A stretch of 27,694 bases of DNA from Streptomyces aureocirculatus. GTDB taxonomy: Bacteria; Actinomycetota; Actinomycetes; Streptomycetales; Streptomycetaceae. The notes under the pieces were generated by a model. It worked only from the letters and a program-made list of their open reading frames with translations, had not been told where the DNA came from and did no database searches. The translations under genes were made by a program, and so were the position numbers. Positions 7,427 through 15,556 of the stretch are shown here, in pieces; the stretch's first letter is position 1; every line of letters begins with the position of its first letter. The DNA lies in assembly GCF_000720475.1 (NCBI RefSeq), contig NZ_JOAP01000067.1, forward strand, positions 1 through 27,694, written 5' to 3'.

Positions 7427-8869
7427 CTAACCCAGTGCCGCGACCTTGTCGCGGTACCCGCGTACGGGTGCCGCGTCCCGGTAGGGCTCCAGGCGGCGTT
7501 CGAAGTCGCGTACGTACTCCACCGCACGGACCGAGCGCATCTCGCCCGCCGCCTGGGCCGCCTCCGCGCCCAGTTGGCAGGCCTGTTCCAGTTCACCGAG
7601 GCCGAGCCGTGCGGAGGCGAGGACGACGCGGCAGAAGAGCCTGCTGCGGGCGTAGCCGGGGGCGCGCAACTGGAGGGAGCGCTCGGCGTGCTGGGCGGCG
7701 GCGCGGTACTGCTGGAGGTCGCGGTTGCAGTGCGCGAACTCGTCGGCGAGCTGGGCCTCGTCGAAGAAGCGCGCCCAGTACGGGACCTCGTCACCGGGCC
7801 GTGCCGTCTCCAGGACGCGCTCAGCCCGCACCATCGACGCCGCGCAGGCCCGCACCTCCCCGAGGACCCCGTGCCCGCGGGCCTCGACGGCGTGCAGCAG
7901 GGCCTGGACGACGGGTGGCGCCGATGAGCCGACGCCCTGCTGGGCGACGCGGGCGAGCTGCACCGCCTCGCGTCCGTGGCCGAGGTAGACGGCCTGGCGG
8001 CTCATGGTGACCAGGACGTAGCTGCCGTACGCGCGGTCGCCCGCGGCCTGCGACAGGCGCAGGGCCTGGACGAAGTACCGCTGGGCGAGGCCGTGCGCCG
8101 CGATGTCGTACGACGTCCAGCCCGCGAGCCTGGTCAGGTCGGCCGCGGCCGCGAACAGGCGCCGCCCCGCCTGTTCGCCGTAGGTGCCGCGGAGCATCGG
8201 CTCGGCCTCGTGCTCCAGATAGCGGACCAGGGCCTGACGGGCGTGGCCGCCGCCGTAGGCGTGGTCGAGGGCGCGGAACAGCTCGCCGACGGAGCGCAGG
8301 GCCGCGATGTCGCCACCGGTGACCCGGTGGCCGGGGCCGCGGTCGGTCTCGCGGCGCTGACGGGGCACGGCGGGGCGGCCCTGGGCGGGTACGCGCGGCG
8401 TCTGCGGGGGCTCGCCGCGGGCGACGCGTTCGTCGGCGCGGCCGATCAGCCAGTCCCGGCTCGGCACCACGAGCCCGGCCGGGGTGAAGGCGATCTTGCG
8501 CAGTTCGGCGTGGCTGCCGGAGTCCTTGCGCCACAGTCCGCCGACGATGTCGACGGCCTCCTCGGGCGAGGAGGCGAACTCAAGTCCCGCGTAGACGGGC
8601 GCGCACGCGTCGAGCCCGAGGTCCTGCGCGGAGAGCCGGCGCCCGAGCCGCCGGGTGAAGACCTCCGCGATCAGTGCGGGGGTCGTGCCGCGCGGCTGCT
8701 GGCCTCTGAGCCAACGCGTCACCGACGTCTTGTCGTACCTGAGATCGAGCCCGTGCTCGAGCCCTAGCTGATCGACGCGGCGGGCGAGGCCCGCATTGGA
8801 GAAACCTGCTTCCGCGATGAGCGCGGCTAGCTGTCGGTTGGGGGTGCGCTGCGGAGGTCGTTCCGTCAT
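7427..8869 (-). CDS. NsdA-like transcriptional regulator (HTH plus TPR-like repeats)
   Basis: The 480-aa protein has an N-terminal helix-turn-helix region (about 10-60: LAALIAEAGFSNAGLARRVDQL ... YDKTSVTRWLRGQQPR). A middle segment contains LSAQDLGLDACAPVYAGLEF. The long alpha-helical C-terminal half resembles TPR repeats (ALRLSQAAGDRAYGSYVL, HAERSLQLRAPGYARSRLF, LGELEQACQLGAEAAQAAGEM). The organisation resembles the Streptomyces NsdA family, linked to repression of sporulation and antibiotic production. That family link is from memory of its N-terminal pattern. ATG 8869 has AGGAG 12 nt upstream, a loose spacing. The gene is divergent from lipB. Confidence 0.82.
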   Translation of the reverse strand: MTERPPQRTPNRQLAALIAEAGFSNAGLARRVDQLGLEHGLDLRYDKTSVTRWLRGQQPRGTTPALIAEVFTRRLGRRLSAQDLGLDACAPVYAGLEFASSPEEAVDIVGGLWRKDSGSHAELRKIAFTPAGLVVPSRDWLIGRADERVARGEPPQTPRVPAQGRPAVPRQRRETDRGPGHRVTGGDIAALRSVGELFRALDHAYGGGHARQALVRYLEHEAEPMLRGTYGEQAGRRLFAAAADLTRLAGWTSYDIAAHGLAQRYFVQALRLSQAAGDRAYGSYVLVTMSRQAVYLGHGREAVQLARVAQQGVGSSAPPVVQALLHAVEARGHGVLGEVRACAASMVRAERVLETARPGDEVPYWARFFDEAQLADEFAHCNRDLQQYRAAAQHAERSLQLRAPGYARSRLFCRVVLASARLGLGELEQACQLGAEAAQAAGEMRSVRAVEYVRDFERRLEPYRDAAPVRGYRDKVAALG

Positions 8870-9152
8870 CAGCTGTGCGGTCTCCTGCCTTCCGGGCCTG
8901 CCTTGAGCAGCCCTTATGGCCTCGTGAACGGCGTGAATGTAGCGGCGCTGAGGGCCCTGATCGTGACCTTCAAGCCGTATTCATCCGATCGTGTGAGGAT
9001 TGACCGGACGGCTGACGGGCTGCCGCCGGACGTAGAGTGGCAGGGGCACGATCCGTGCACGGTGAAAGTTTCCGGGTGCGGGACGGGTCTGCGCACGCGG
9101 TGGCCGCGGCGTGCGCGGAGTGCACGGGGATGGTTCTAGGGAGGCACGTGCC

Positions 9153-9953
9153 GTGGGCGAGTTGCGATTCATCCAACTGGGTTTCGGCCCCGAGTCCGTC
9201 GAGTACCAGGAGGCCTGGGACGAGCAGCGCCGGGTGCACGCCGCCCGCTTCGCCGACGAGGCCCCGGACACCTGTCTGCTCCTGGAGCACCCGCCGGTCT
9301 ACACGGCGGGCCGCAGGACCGAGCCGAGCGAGCGCCCGCTGGACGGCACGCCCGTCGTGGACGTGGACCGCGGCGGCAAGATCACCTGGCACGGCCCGGG
9401 GCAGCTCGTCGGCTATCCGATCCAGAAGCTGCCGCGTCCGGTGGACGTCGTAGCACATGTACGCCGTCTGGAAGAGGCACTTATCCGAACGTGTGCCGAG
9501 TTCGGCCTCGAAACCACGAGGGTGGAGGGGCGCAGCGGCGTATGGGTCCTCGGTGACCCGGTGGAGTCGCGTCCGGCGCTCGGCGGGCTCAGCCTCGACT
9601 TCGACCCGCGGCTCCAGGACGACGAGTTCGACCCCCGTCTCCACGGCCCGGAGTACGCGCCCTCCAACGCGGGCCAGCGCCGCGAGGACCGCAAGGTCGC
9701 CGCGATCGGCATCCGCGTCGCCAAGGGCGTCACGATGCACGGCTTCGCCCTGAACGTGAACCCGGACAACACCTGGTTCGACCGGATCGTGCCGTGCGGC
9801 ATCCGGGACGCGGGCGTGACGTCGATCGCCCACGAGCTGGGCCGCGCCATCACGATCGCCGACGTCCTGCCGGTGGCGGAGAAGCATCTGCGGGACGTCC
9901 TGGAGAACGCGGAGCTCAAGCCGCGCGAGGTGGCGAAGCCCGCGGTCGTCTAG
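9153..9953 (+). CDS. lipB: Lipoyl(octanoyl) transferase LipB
   Basis: LipB transfers octanoate from acyl carrier protein to the lipoyl domains of 2-oxoacid dehydrogenases and the glycine cleavage H protein; LipA then inserts sulfur. The 266-aa protein shows the signature [17 protein letters not shown] (about 73-89), the catalytic lysine in [10 protein letters not shown] (K181) and the catalytic cysteine in [10 protein letters not shown] (C215). A longer loop between GVWV and RKVAAIG (about 132-180) is the form I associate with actinobacterial LipB. GTG 9153 is chosen because AGGGAGG lies at 9138-9144, 8 nt upstream. lipA follows after 174 bp on the same strand. Confidence 0.97.
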   Translation: MGELRFIQLGFGPESVEYQEAWDEQRRVHAARFADEAPDTCLLLEHPPVYTAGRRTEPSERPLDGTPVVDVDRGGKITWHGPGQLVGYPIQKLPRPVDVVAHVRRLEEALIRTCAEFGLETTRVEGRSGVWVLGDPVESRPALGGLSLDFDPRLQDDEFDPRLHGPEYAPSNAGQRREDRKVAAIGIRVAKGVTMHGFALNVNPDNTWFDRIVPCGIRDAGVTSIAHELGRAITIADVLPVAEKHLRDVLENAELKPREVAKPAVV

Positions 9954-10127
9954 CCGTTCCGGTGGGCGCGGGGCCCCTGCCGCACGGGATGTCGTACGGA
10001 ACGCGGCCCGCGTACGGGAATGCACCCCTTGGGCCAGAGGTTGGCCGTACGTAAGCCCCATGACATGACGGGCGTACCCTGGGGTGCGCCGACGAATCGA
10101 AGTTACGCCAGCTAACAGGGAGCCGAT

Positions 10128-11093
10128 GTGTCCGCAGTCGCACCCGACGGACGCAAGATGCTGCGCCTGGAGGTCCGGAACGCCCAGACCCCCATCGAGC
10201 GCAAGCCCGAGTGGATCAAGACCCGGGCGAAGATGGGCCCCGAGTACAACGCCCTGCAGAAGCTCGTGAAGAGCGAGGGCCTGCACACGGTCTGCCAGGA
10301 AGCGGGCTGTCCGAACATCTACGAGTGCTGGGAGGACCGCGAGGCCACGTTCCTCATCGGCGGCGACCAGTGCACGCGGCGCTGCGACTTCTGCCAGATC
10401 GACACCGGCAAGCCGCAGGCCCTCGACCGCGACGAGCCCCGCCGCGTCGGCGAGTCCGTCGTCACGATGGACCTGAACTACGCCACGATCACCGGCGTCG
10501 CCCGCGACGACCTTCAGGACGGCGGCGCCTGGCTGTACGCCGAGACGGTCCGCCAGATCCACGCCATGACGGCGGAGCGCGAGGGCGGCCACACCAAGGT
10601 CGAGCTGCTCATCCCCGACTTCAACGCGGAGCCCGACCAGTTGGCCGAGGTCTTCTCCTCGCGCCCCGAGGTGCTCGCGCACAACGTGGAGACGGTGCCG
10701 CGCATCTTCAAGCGCATCCGCCCCGGATTCCGCTTCGAGCGCTCTTTGCAGGTCATCACCGAGGCCCGCGAGGCCGGTCTGGTGACGAAGTCGAACCTGA
10801 TCCTCGGCATGGGCGAGGAGCGCGCGGAGATCAGCGAGGCGCTGCAGCGGCTGCACGACGCGGGCTGCGAGCTCATCACGATCACTCAGTACCTGCGCCC
10901 TTCGGTGCGCCACCACCCCGTGGAGCGCTGGGCCAAGCCGCAGGAGTTCGTGGAGCTCAAGGAGGAGGCCGAGGAGATCGGCTTCTCCGGCGTCATGTCG
11001 GGACCGCTGGTCCGCTCCTCCTACCGCGCGGGGCGGCTGTACCAGATGGCGATCGAGCGGCGCGGGTCGTACGTGGCGTCGCAGGCGGTCTGA
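10128..11093 (+). CDS. lipA: Lipoyl synthase LipA (radical SAM)
   Basis: LipA inserts two sulfur atoms into octanoyl groups using two 4Fe-4S clusters. The 321-aa protein has both cysteine sets: the auxiliary cluster C56-X4-C61-X5-C67 ([12 protein letters not shown]) and the radical SAM cluster C82-X3-C86-X2-C89 (CTRRCDFC). The RSSYRAG motif near the C-terminus supplies the serine that ligates the auxiliary cluster. Length is normal and no key residue is missing. GTG 10128 is preceded by GGGAG. The gene lies downstream of lipB with its own 174-bp upstream region, so it may be transcribed separately as well as from lipB. Confidence 0.98.
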   Translation: MSAVAPDGRKMLRLEVRNAQTPIERKPEWIKTRAKMGPEYNALQKLVKSEGLHTVCQEAGCPNIYECWEDREATFLIGGDQCTRRCDFCQIDTGKPQALDRDEPRRVGESVVTMDLNYATITGVARDDLQDGGAWLYAETVRQIHAMTAEREGGHTKVELLIPDFNAEPDQLAEVFSSRPEVLAHNVETVPRIFKRIRPGFRFERSLQVITEAREAGLVTKSNLILGMGEERAEISEALQRLHDAGCELITITQYLRPSVRHHPVERWAKPQEFVELKEEAEEIGFSGVMSGPLVRSSYRAGRLYQMAIERRGSYVASQAV

Positions 11094-11130
11094 CGCGGCC
11101 TTCGCGAGGGGTCGCTGCTGACCCGGCGCT

Positions 11131-11174
11131 GCTTCCGCTCGGCTTCCGCTTGACTTCCGCTTGGCTTCCGCTCC
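11131..11174. repeat. 11-bp tandem repeat, four copies
   Basis: Four copies of (G/A)CTTCCGCT(C/T)(G/C) start at 11131, 11142, 11153 and 11164 with exact 11-bp spacing, 38 bp after the lipA stop. The first seven-base core CTTCCGC is identical in all copies. The period is close to one turn of the helix. Confidence 0.85.
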
Positions 11175-11343
11175 GCCGGGCACCGGAAGGGCACCCGCCG
11201 TGTGAATCTGCGCACAAGTGGCTACCAACCAGTAGCGGCCGGTATGACGCGGCCCGTACGTTCCTCGCAGGTGAGGGGAACGTCAGGGCCGCGTCAACGT
11301 TTGCGGGCCCCGCGTCAGGGCTTCATCGGTGTTTGACCGCCCG

Positions 11344-11359
11344 GTCACGCCCTGGTAAC
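11344..11359 (+). promoter_or_regulatory. Possible GlnR half-site upstream of the 67-aa gene
   Basis: GTCAC-n6-GTAAC has the spacing of one GlnR a-b pair (GTnAC-n6-GAAAC), with one deviation in the second element. The next pair expected 11 bp on is absent. It overlaps a candidate -10 hexamer. Weak evidence. Confidence 0.25.
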
Positions 11360-11448
11360 ACCAATCAGTGACCCTGGTACTACCGCACGTACAGCCTTAG
11401 CCAGAGCCGGACTCCCCCGTCCGACGTCGTTTTCCGGAGGGCATCACC

Positions 11449-11652
11449 ATGCAGGCCGCGCCCGTTCGCGCCACCGCCATCCCGTCCGTCACCGACGCGC
11501 TGCGTGTCGTGGAGTCGCTGCTCATGAGCAGCGGCCAGCGCACCGCGCGCCGCAACGCCTGGACGTCGGTCCTCGAGGACCGGCGCCGCGCAAAGGACCG
11601 GGTCGAGGCACAGCGCGTGCTGGAAGAGGCGGGATCAACCCGCACGTCGTAG
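11449..11652 (+). CDS. Small conserved actinomycete protein (SCO2195-like position)
   Basis: This 67-aa basic protein reads MQAAPVRATAIPSVTDALRVV and continues with a likely long amphipathic helix (VESLLMSSGQRTARRNAWTSVLEDRRRAKDRVEAQRVLEEA). It has no signal peptide, membrane segment or cysteine. GGAGGG lies 9 nt before ATG 11449, a strong ribosome-binding site that supports real translation despite the short length. It sits between lipA and the DUF4191 gene, 30 bp before the latter, so it is probably cotranscribed with it. I recall a small protein at the same place in other Streptomyces. Function unknown. Confidence 0.8.
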   Translation: MQAAPVRATAIPSVTDALRVVESLLMSSGQRTARRNAWTSVLEDRRRAKDRVEAQRVLEEAGSTRTS

Positions 11653-11682
11653 TCGTCTCCGGGGCCACGTAGACTTCAGGGC

Positions 11683-12390
11683 ATGGCGAGGAAGGAAACC
11701 ACCGCGGCGGCTTCGGCCGCGGAACCCGGGCGACTCAAGCAGATCGCTCTGACCTACAAGATGACCCGGCGGGCCGACTCCAAGATCGGTCTCATCATCG
11801 CGGCTGTGGGAATCGTCACCTTCGGTGTCTTCCTCGCGATCGGCTTCTGGATCGACCACCCCATCTACCTCGGCATTCTCGGCTTCCTCCTCGCCTTCCT
11901 CGCGATGGCGATCGTCTTCGGACGCAGGGCCGAGCGTGCCGCCTTCGGACAGATGGAGGGCCAGCCCGGTGCGGCGGCCGCGGTGCTCGACAAGATCGGC
12001 CGCGGCTGGACCACGACCCCCGCGGTGGCGATGAACCGCAGCCAGGACGTGGTGCACCGCACGGTCGGCAAGGCAGGCATCGTCCTGGTGGCCGAGGGCA
12101 ACCCGAACCGGCTGAAGCCGCTGCTCGCCGCCGAGAAGAAGAAGATGGCCCGCATCGTCGCGGACGTGCCCGTGCACGACGTGGTGGTCGGCACCGGTGA
12201 GGGCCAGGTCGAGCTCAAGAAGCTCCGCACCACCCTCCTGAAGCTCCCCCGGGTGCTTCAGGGCCCCCAGGTCACGGCGACCAACGACCGCCTCAAGGCG
12301 ATGGGTGACCTGATGTCCAACATGCCGTTGCCGAAGGGTCCGATGCCCAAGGGCATGCGGATGCCGCGGGGTGGCCCCAAGATGCGGTGA
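11683..12390 (+). CDS. DUF4191 family membrane protein
   Basis: The 235-aa protein starts MARKETTAAASAAEPGRLKQIALTYKMTRRADSKIG. Two adjacent transmembrane helices follow (about 35-56 IGLIIAAVGIVTFGVFLAIGFW and 60-79 IYLGILGFLLAFLAMAIVF). A cytoplasmic basic domain comes next, with the family block RGWTTTPAVAMNRSQDVVHRTVGKAGIVLVAEG and an Arg/Gly/Pro/Met-rich tail. This matches DUF4191, an actinobacterial family with a conserved place next to lipA and glnA; no function is known. ATG 11683 is 30 bp after the 67-aa gene. Transcription should stop at the perfect hairpin at 12416. Confidence 0.92.
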   Translation: MARKETTAAASAAEPGRLKQIALTYKMTRRADSKIGLIIAAVGIVTFGVFLAIGFWIDHPIYLGILGFLLAFLAMAIVFGRRAERAAFGQMEGQPGAAAAVLDKIGRGWTTTPAVAMNRSQDVVHRTVGKAGIVLVAEGNPNRLKPLLAAEKKKMARIVADVPVHDVVVGTGEGQVELKKLRTTLLKLPRVLQGPQVTATNDRLKAMGDLMSNMPLPKGPMPKGMRMPRGGPKMR

Positions 12391-12415
12391 CGCTGCCGCT
12401 GTTCCTTTGACGTGT

Positions 12416-12467
12416 ACGTACGAGAGGGGCGCCGGAACCGACTGGTTCCGGCGCCCCTCTCGTACGT
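12416..12467. terminator. Perfect 24-bp bidirectional terminator hairpin
   Basis: Arms at 12416-12439 and 12444-12467 are perfectly complementary over 24 bp, with the tetraloop GACT. The hairpin lies between the convergent DUF4191 (stop 12390) and RDD (stop 12481) genes and can serve both. On the plus strand it is followed by TCTGGTTTAT. Confidence 0.9.
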
Positions 12468-12480
12468 TCTGGTTTATGTG

Positions 12481-12948
12481 TCAGATCCTGACCTGCACGG
12501 CGCGGGCGAGGCGGTCGTGGAGGCCGCGGCCGTCGCGGTCCCAGATGAGGGCCGGGATGCCGACGCACAGCAGCGCGCTGCGGACCAGGACGCGGACGAA
12601 GCCGAGGCGGCCGCCGTCCTCGCTGACGACGCGCAGGCCGAGCAGGCGCTTGCCGGGCGTGCTGCCGACCGTACCCACGGTCAGCAGGCTCATCACGAAG
12701 AGGATTCCCAGCGCCCAGTTGCCCATCGCCTGCGGGTTGTCGCGGGCGAGCAGGCCGTACGCGATGACCATGCAGAGGCCCCAGTCGACGGCGATGGCAC
12801 CGATGCGGCGGCCGGGCCGGGCGACGGAGCCGGGGCCCTCCTCGGGCAGGCCGAGCTGCTCGCCCCGGTATCCGAAGTCGACGCCCGCGTCCTCGGCTGC
12901 CGCGCGCGGGCCGGAGAGCCACGATCCGATTACTTGCCTGTTGTCCAC
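12481..12948 (-). CDS. RDD family membrane protein
   Basis: The 155-aa protein has the RDD pattern: [23 protein letters not shown] (Arg-Asp helix 1), a second membrane helix [14 protein letters not shown], and the loop [17 protein letters not shown]. The third region [33 protein letters not shown] carries the second conserved Asp. RDD proteins are small membrane proteins of mostly unknown role, some linked to ion transport. GTG 12948 ([13 protein letters not shown]) is chosen because this is where recognisable family sequence begins; the frame upstream is only tandem-repeat DNA. The gene is convergent with DUF4191 and divergent from glnA. Confidence 0.9.
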   Translation of the reverse strand: MDNRQVIGSWLSGPRAAAEDAGVDFGYRGEQLGLPEEGPGSVARPGRRIGAIAVDWGLCMVIAYGLLARDNPQAMGNWALGILFVMSLLTVGTVGSTPGKRLLGLRVVSEDGGRLGFVRVLVRSALLCVGIPALIWDRDGRGLHDRLARAVQVRI

Positions 12949-12980
12949 CCGTCCACGGTACTGCGCGGCCGCGCGAGGAG

Positions 12981-13049
12981 GGGTGGGCGGGGTCGGCGCC
13001 CGCGGGTGGGCGGGGTCGGCGCTCACGGGCGGGCGGGGTCGCCCCACGG
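12981..13049. repeat. 23-bp tandem repeat, three copies
   Basis: Copies at 12981-13003, 13004-13026 and 13027-13049 follow GGG(T/C)GGGCGGGGTCG plus an 8-bp variable end. The first two are nearly identical and the third is degenerate. A further decayed copy follows to about 13070. The array lies in the RDD/glnA intergenic region, just before the GlnR box. Confidence 0.8.
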
Positions 13050-13092
13050 AAGGGTGAGGTCGCCGCACGGACCCATCCCACACTCACCCTGG

Positions 13093-13130
13093 TTAACTTC
13101 GGCGAAACAAATGGGTCACGCTTGAGAAAT
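13093..13130 (+). promoter_or_regulatory. GlnR binding box upstream of glnA
   Basis: TTAAC-n6-GAAAC-n6-GTCAC-n6-GAAAT matches the full a1-b1-a2-b2 GlnR consensus (GTnAC-n6-GAAAC twice) with exact spacing. It ends 99 bp before the glnA start. TATGGT at 13141 could be a -10 element just downstream. GlnR is the OmpR-type nitrogen regulator of Streptomyces and glnA is a classical target. Confidence 0.9.
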
Positions 13131-13229
13131 CCACCGTCCTTATGGTCGGGTCCCAGCGTGTGCCACCGCACCGGCCGCACGACCGAGCTGCAACCCCGTT
13201 CCTTCCCGGGCGGGAGTAGGAGGAGCTGG

Positions 13230-14639
13230 ATGTTCCAGAACGCCGACGAAGCCAAGAAGTTCCTCGTGGATGAGGACGTGAAGTTCGTAGACGTCCGCTT
13301 CTGCGACCTGCCGGGGGTCATGCAGCACTTCACGGTGCCGGCCGAGGTGTTCGACCCCACGGAGGAACTGGCCTTCGACGGCTCGTCCATCCGCGGCTTC
13401 CAGGCGATCCACGAGTCGGACATGGCACTGCGCGCGGACCTCTCCACCGCCCGGATGGACCCCTTCCGCCGCGACAAGACGCTGAACGTCAACTTCTTCA
13501 TCCACGACCCGATCACGGGCGAGCAGTACTCCCGCGACCCGCGCAACGTGGCCAAGAAGGCGGAGGCGTACCTGGCCTCCACCGGCATCGCGGACACGGC
13601 GTACTTCGGCCCCGAGGCCGAGTTCTACGTCTTCGACTCGGTCCGCTTCGAGACCTCCGCCAACCGCTCGCTCTACGAGATCGACTCCGAGGCGGGCGCC
13701 TGGAACACCGGTGCGATCGAGAACAACCGCGGCTACAAGGTCCGCTACAAGGGCGGTTACTTCCCGGCCCCGCCGGTGGACCACTTCGCCGACCTGCGCG
13801 CGGAGATCTCCCTGGAGCTGGACAAGCAGGGCCTCAAGGTCGAGCGCCAGCACCACGAGGTGGGCACGGCGGGCCAGGCGGAGATCAACTACAAGTTCAA
13901 CACGCTGCTCGCCGCCGCGGACGACCTGATGCTCTTCAAGTACATCGTGAAGAACGTCGCGTGGCGCAACGGCAAGACGGCGACGTTCATGCCGAAGCCG
14001 ATCTTCGGTGACAACGGTTCGGGCATGCATGTGCACCAGTCCCTGTGGACCGGCGGTGAGCCGCTCTTCTACGACGAGCAGGGCTACGCGGGCCTCTCGG
14101 ACACCGCCCGCTACTACATCGGCGGCATCCTCAAGCACGCCCCCTCGCTCCTGGCCTTCACCAACCCCACGGTGAACTCCTACCACCGCTTGGTCCCCGG
14201 CTTCGAGGCTCCGGTCAACCTGGTCTACTCGCAGCGCAACCGCTCGGCCGCGATGCGCATCCCGATCACGGGCTCCAACCCGAAGGCCAAGCGCGTGGAG
14301 TTCCGCGCCCCCGACCCGTCCTCGAACCCCTACCTCGCCTTCTCCGCCCTCCTCCTCGCGGGCCTCGACGGCGTCAAGAACAAGATCGAGCCGGCCGAGC
14401 CCATCGACAAGGACCTCTACGAACTCGCCCCCGAGGAGCACGCGGGCGTCCCCCAGGTCCCCACCTCCCTCCCCGCGGTCCTCGACGCCCTCGAGGCGGA
14501 CAACGAGTACCTCCAGGCCGGCGGCGTCTTCACGTCCGACCTGATCGAGACGTGGATCGACTACAAGCGCACGAACGAGATCGCCCCGATCCAGCTCCGC
14601 CCGCACCCGCACGAGTTCGAGCTGTACTTCGACATCTAA
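13230..14639 (+). CDS. glnA: Glutamine synthetase type I (GlnA)
   Basis: GlnA makes glutamine from glutamate, ammonia and ATP as a cytoplasmic dodecamer. The product is 469 aa, the exact usual length for GSI. Visible motifs are FDGSSIRGF near the N-terminus, the metal/glutamate site region EAEFYVFD, the ATP-site [16 protein letters not shown], and NRSAAMRIP. Tyr397 in [11 protein letters not shown] is the adenylylation site, so this is the GSI-beta form subject to GlnE control. ATG 13230 follows AGGAGGAGC at a good distance; the open frame upstream to 13122 runs through the promoter. A GlnR box lies about 100 bp upstream and a hairpin terminator follows. Confidence 0.98.
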   Translation: MFQNADEAKKFLVDEDVKFVDVRFCDLPGVMQHFTVPAEVFDPTEELAFDGSSIRGFQAIHESDMALRADLSTARMDPFRRDKTLNVNFFIHDPITGEQYSRDPRNVAKKAEAYLASTGIADTAYFGPEAEFYVFDSVRFETSANRSLYEIDSEAGAWNTGAIENNRGYKVRYKGGYFPAPPVDHFADLRAEISLELDKQGLKVERQHHEVGTAGQAEINYKFNTLLAAADDLMLFKYIVKNVAWRNGKTATFMPKPIFGDNGSGMHVHQSLWTGGEPLFYDEQGYAGLSDTARYYIGGILKHAPSLLAFTNPTVNSYHRLVPGFEAPVNLVYSQRNRSAAMRIPITGSNPKAKRVEFRAPDPSSNPYLAFSALLLAGLDGVKNKIEPAEPIDKDLYELAPEEHAGVPQVPTSLPAVLDALEADNEYLQAGGVFTSDLIETWIDYKRTNEIAPIQLRPHPHEFELYFDI

Positions 14640-14693
14640 ATCGTGAGGTCGGGTGACCTGCGAGGGTCATCCAGAACGTGCTGCGACCTGCGG

Positions 14694-14729
14694 AGTGAAG
14701 GCCGTCACCTACGGGTGGCGGCCTTCACT
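14694..14729 (+). terminator. glnA terminator hairpin
   Basis: Arms at 14694-14709 and 14714-14729 pair over 16 positions with a single T-G wobble and the loop TACG. The hairpin begins 55 bp after the glnA stop. No T-tract follows. Confidence 0.85.
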
Positions 14730-14842
14730 CATTGCTCGGACCGCGTCCGCGGCATGGTTCCGCCCGTTCCGCGGGCTGGTGCGGTCGGCGCGCTAAGGCT
14801 TGCGTGATCGGTTCACCGTTCCGTCCAGGTGCGGAAACGGCG

Positions 14843-14878
14843 GCGGCCCGACCCGCGGAGTTCGCGGGGCCGGGCCGC
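14843..14878 (-). terminator. Hairpin downstream of the small secreted protein gene
   Basis: GCGGCCCG (14843-14850) pairs with CGGGCCGC (14871-14878), and CCCGCG with CGCGGG inside it after a small internal bulge. It lies about 50 bp past the stop of the minus-strand secreted protein gene and fits a terminator for that gene. Confidence 0.6.
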
Positions 14879-14927
14879 AGGTGGGGCCGCCCGCCGGTGG
14901 CCCCGCCTCCTCACCGTCGGTCGGTCG

Positions 14928-15218
14928 TCAGCACGTGCGGCCGACGTAGTGCGCGCCCTGGATCTTGCTTGCCGAGCCCAGCCAGGTCCTGCCGGGGGCG
15001 ACGCAGCGCTCGTAGTCGGGGGCCAGGGCGACCCTGACGTGGATGACCACGCGGGAGCCGTCCGACGTGCAGTGGTTGTAGTAGGCGTCGGAGCCGGTCT
15101 CGTAGAAGCCGCAGGGGTCCGCGGCCACGGGGGTCGCTGTCGTGGTCACCATCCCGAGGGACGTGACGGCTAGGGCGGTGGTGGCGAGGGCGCTGGTCAG
15201 CAGGCGTCGGACACGCAC
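14928..15218 (-). CDS. Small secreted protein with four cysteines (DUF6355-like)
   Basis: The 96-aa precursor has a Sec signal peptide: MRVRRLL, a hydrophobic core of about 8-23, and likely cleavage after AVAA around residue 33. The mature part is about 62 residues, starting DPCGFYETGSDAYYNHC. Its cysteines at 36, 50, 72 and 96 could form two disulfides, and the protein ends on a cysteine. The sequence resembles what I recall as DUF6355, seen in some natural-product loci, but no cluster is present here. GTG 15218 has AAGGAG 5 nt upstream. It is a monocistronic gene with a hairpin downstream. Function unknown. Confidence 0.8.
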   Translation of the reverse strand: MRVRRLLTSALATTALAVTSLGMVTTTATPVAADPCGFYETGSDAYYNHCTSDGSRVVIHVRVALAPDYERCVAPGRTWLGSASKIQGAHYVGRTC

Positions 15219-15425
15219 GGGGTCTCCTTGTCAGGGGACGAGAGGGACTGGGGCGGGGAGGGAGTACTCCGCCGACCTGGGTGGGTCGGGCGTTGCCTGA
15301 GGATGGCAGTCCCTGGCCGGTGCGGGCCGCGCGAACGCCGTGGTGTTCACCCGGAGGATCGTTACCTCTGCGCCAATCGGATGGATCTGTTCCGGTTATC
15401 GGCCCGGCGGTGATTGCTCTATGCC
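15219..15425. other. Upstream region of the secreted protein gene, no gene seen
   Basis: The 318-bp gap 15219-15536 splits into this non-repetitive half, which should hold the promoter of the secreted protein gene, and a repeat array. I see no convincing open frame or promoter hexamers here. Confidence 0.4.
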
Positions 15426-15556
15426 TGTGCATCGGTGGGGCGCCTACCTCGGTGGGGCGCCTGTGCCTCGGTGGGGCACCTATGGCCTCGGGGGGTGCCT
15501 GTGCATCGGCGGGACGCCTCTGCCTCGGCAGGGCGCCTACGCCTCGGCGGAGCCGG
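15426..15556. repeat. 19-bp tandem repeat, seven copies
   Basis: Seven copies of a unit like TGTGCCTCGGTGGGGCGCC start at 15426, 15445, 15462, 15481, 15500, 15519 and 15538. All are 19 bp except the second, which is 17 bp. The last copy runs into the 3' end of the MmcQ gene. There are no spacers between units. The unit is not a multiple of three. Confidence 0.88.

Larger units (their letters stand above)
11094..11448. other. 355-bp intergenic region with 11-bp repeats and promoter-like elements
   Basis: This stretch between lipA and the 67-aa gene holds the four-copy 11-bp repeat. It also holds a possible promoter: TTGACC at 11333-11338, 17 bp before TAACAC at 11356-11361. GTCAC-n6-GTAAC overlaps that -10 element. 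No RNA gene or convincing terminator is visible. Confidence 0.5.

Noticed and set aside
8999..9038. lipB promoter with TTGACC and TAGAGT
   Set aside because: The hexamers are 27 bp apart, too far for a normal promoter.
14732..15037. Plus-strand small open frame after glnA
   Set aside because: Arg/Pro-rich shadow sequence crossing a terminator and the antisense of the secreted protein gene.
15346..15356. PHO-box unit GTTCACCCGGA
   Set aside because: Only one unit is present; the adjacent 11-bp positions do not match, and PhoP sites need at least two direct repeats.
15426..15556. CRISPR array
   Set aside because: The repeats are head to tail with no unique spacers, and no cas gene is present.
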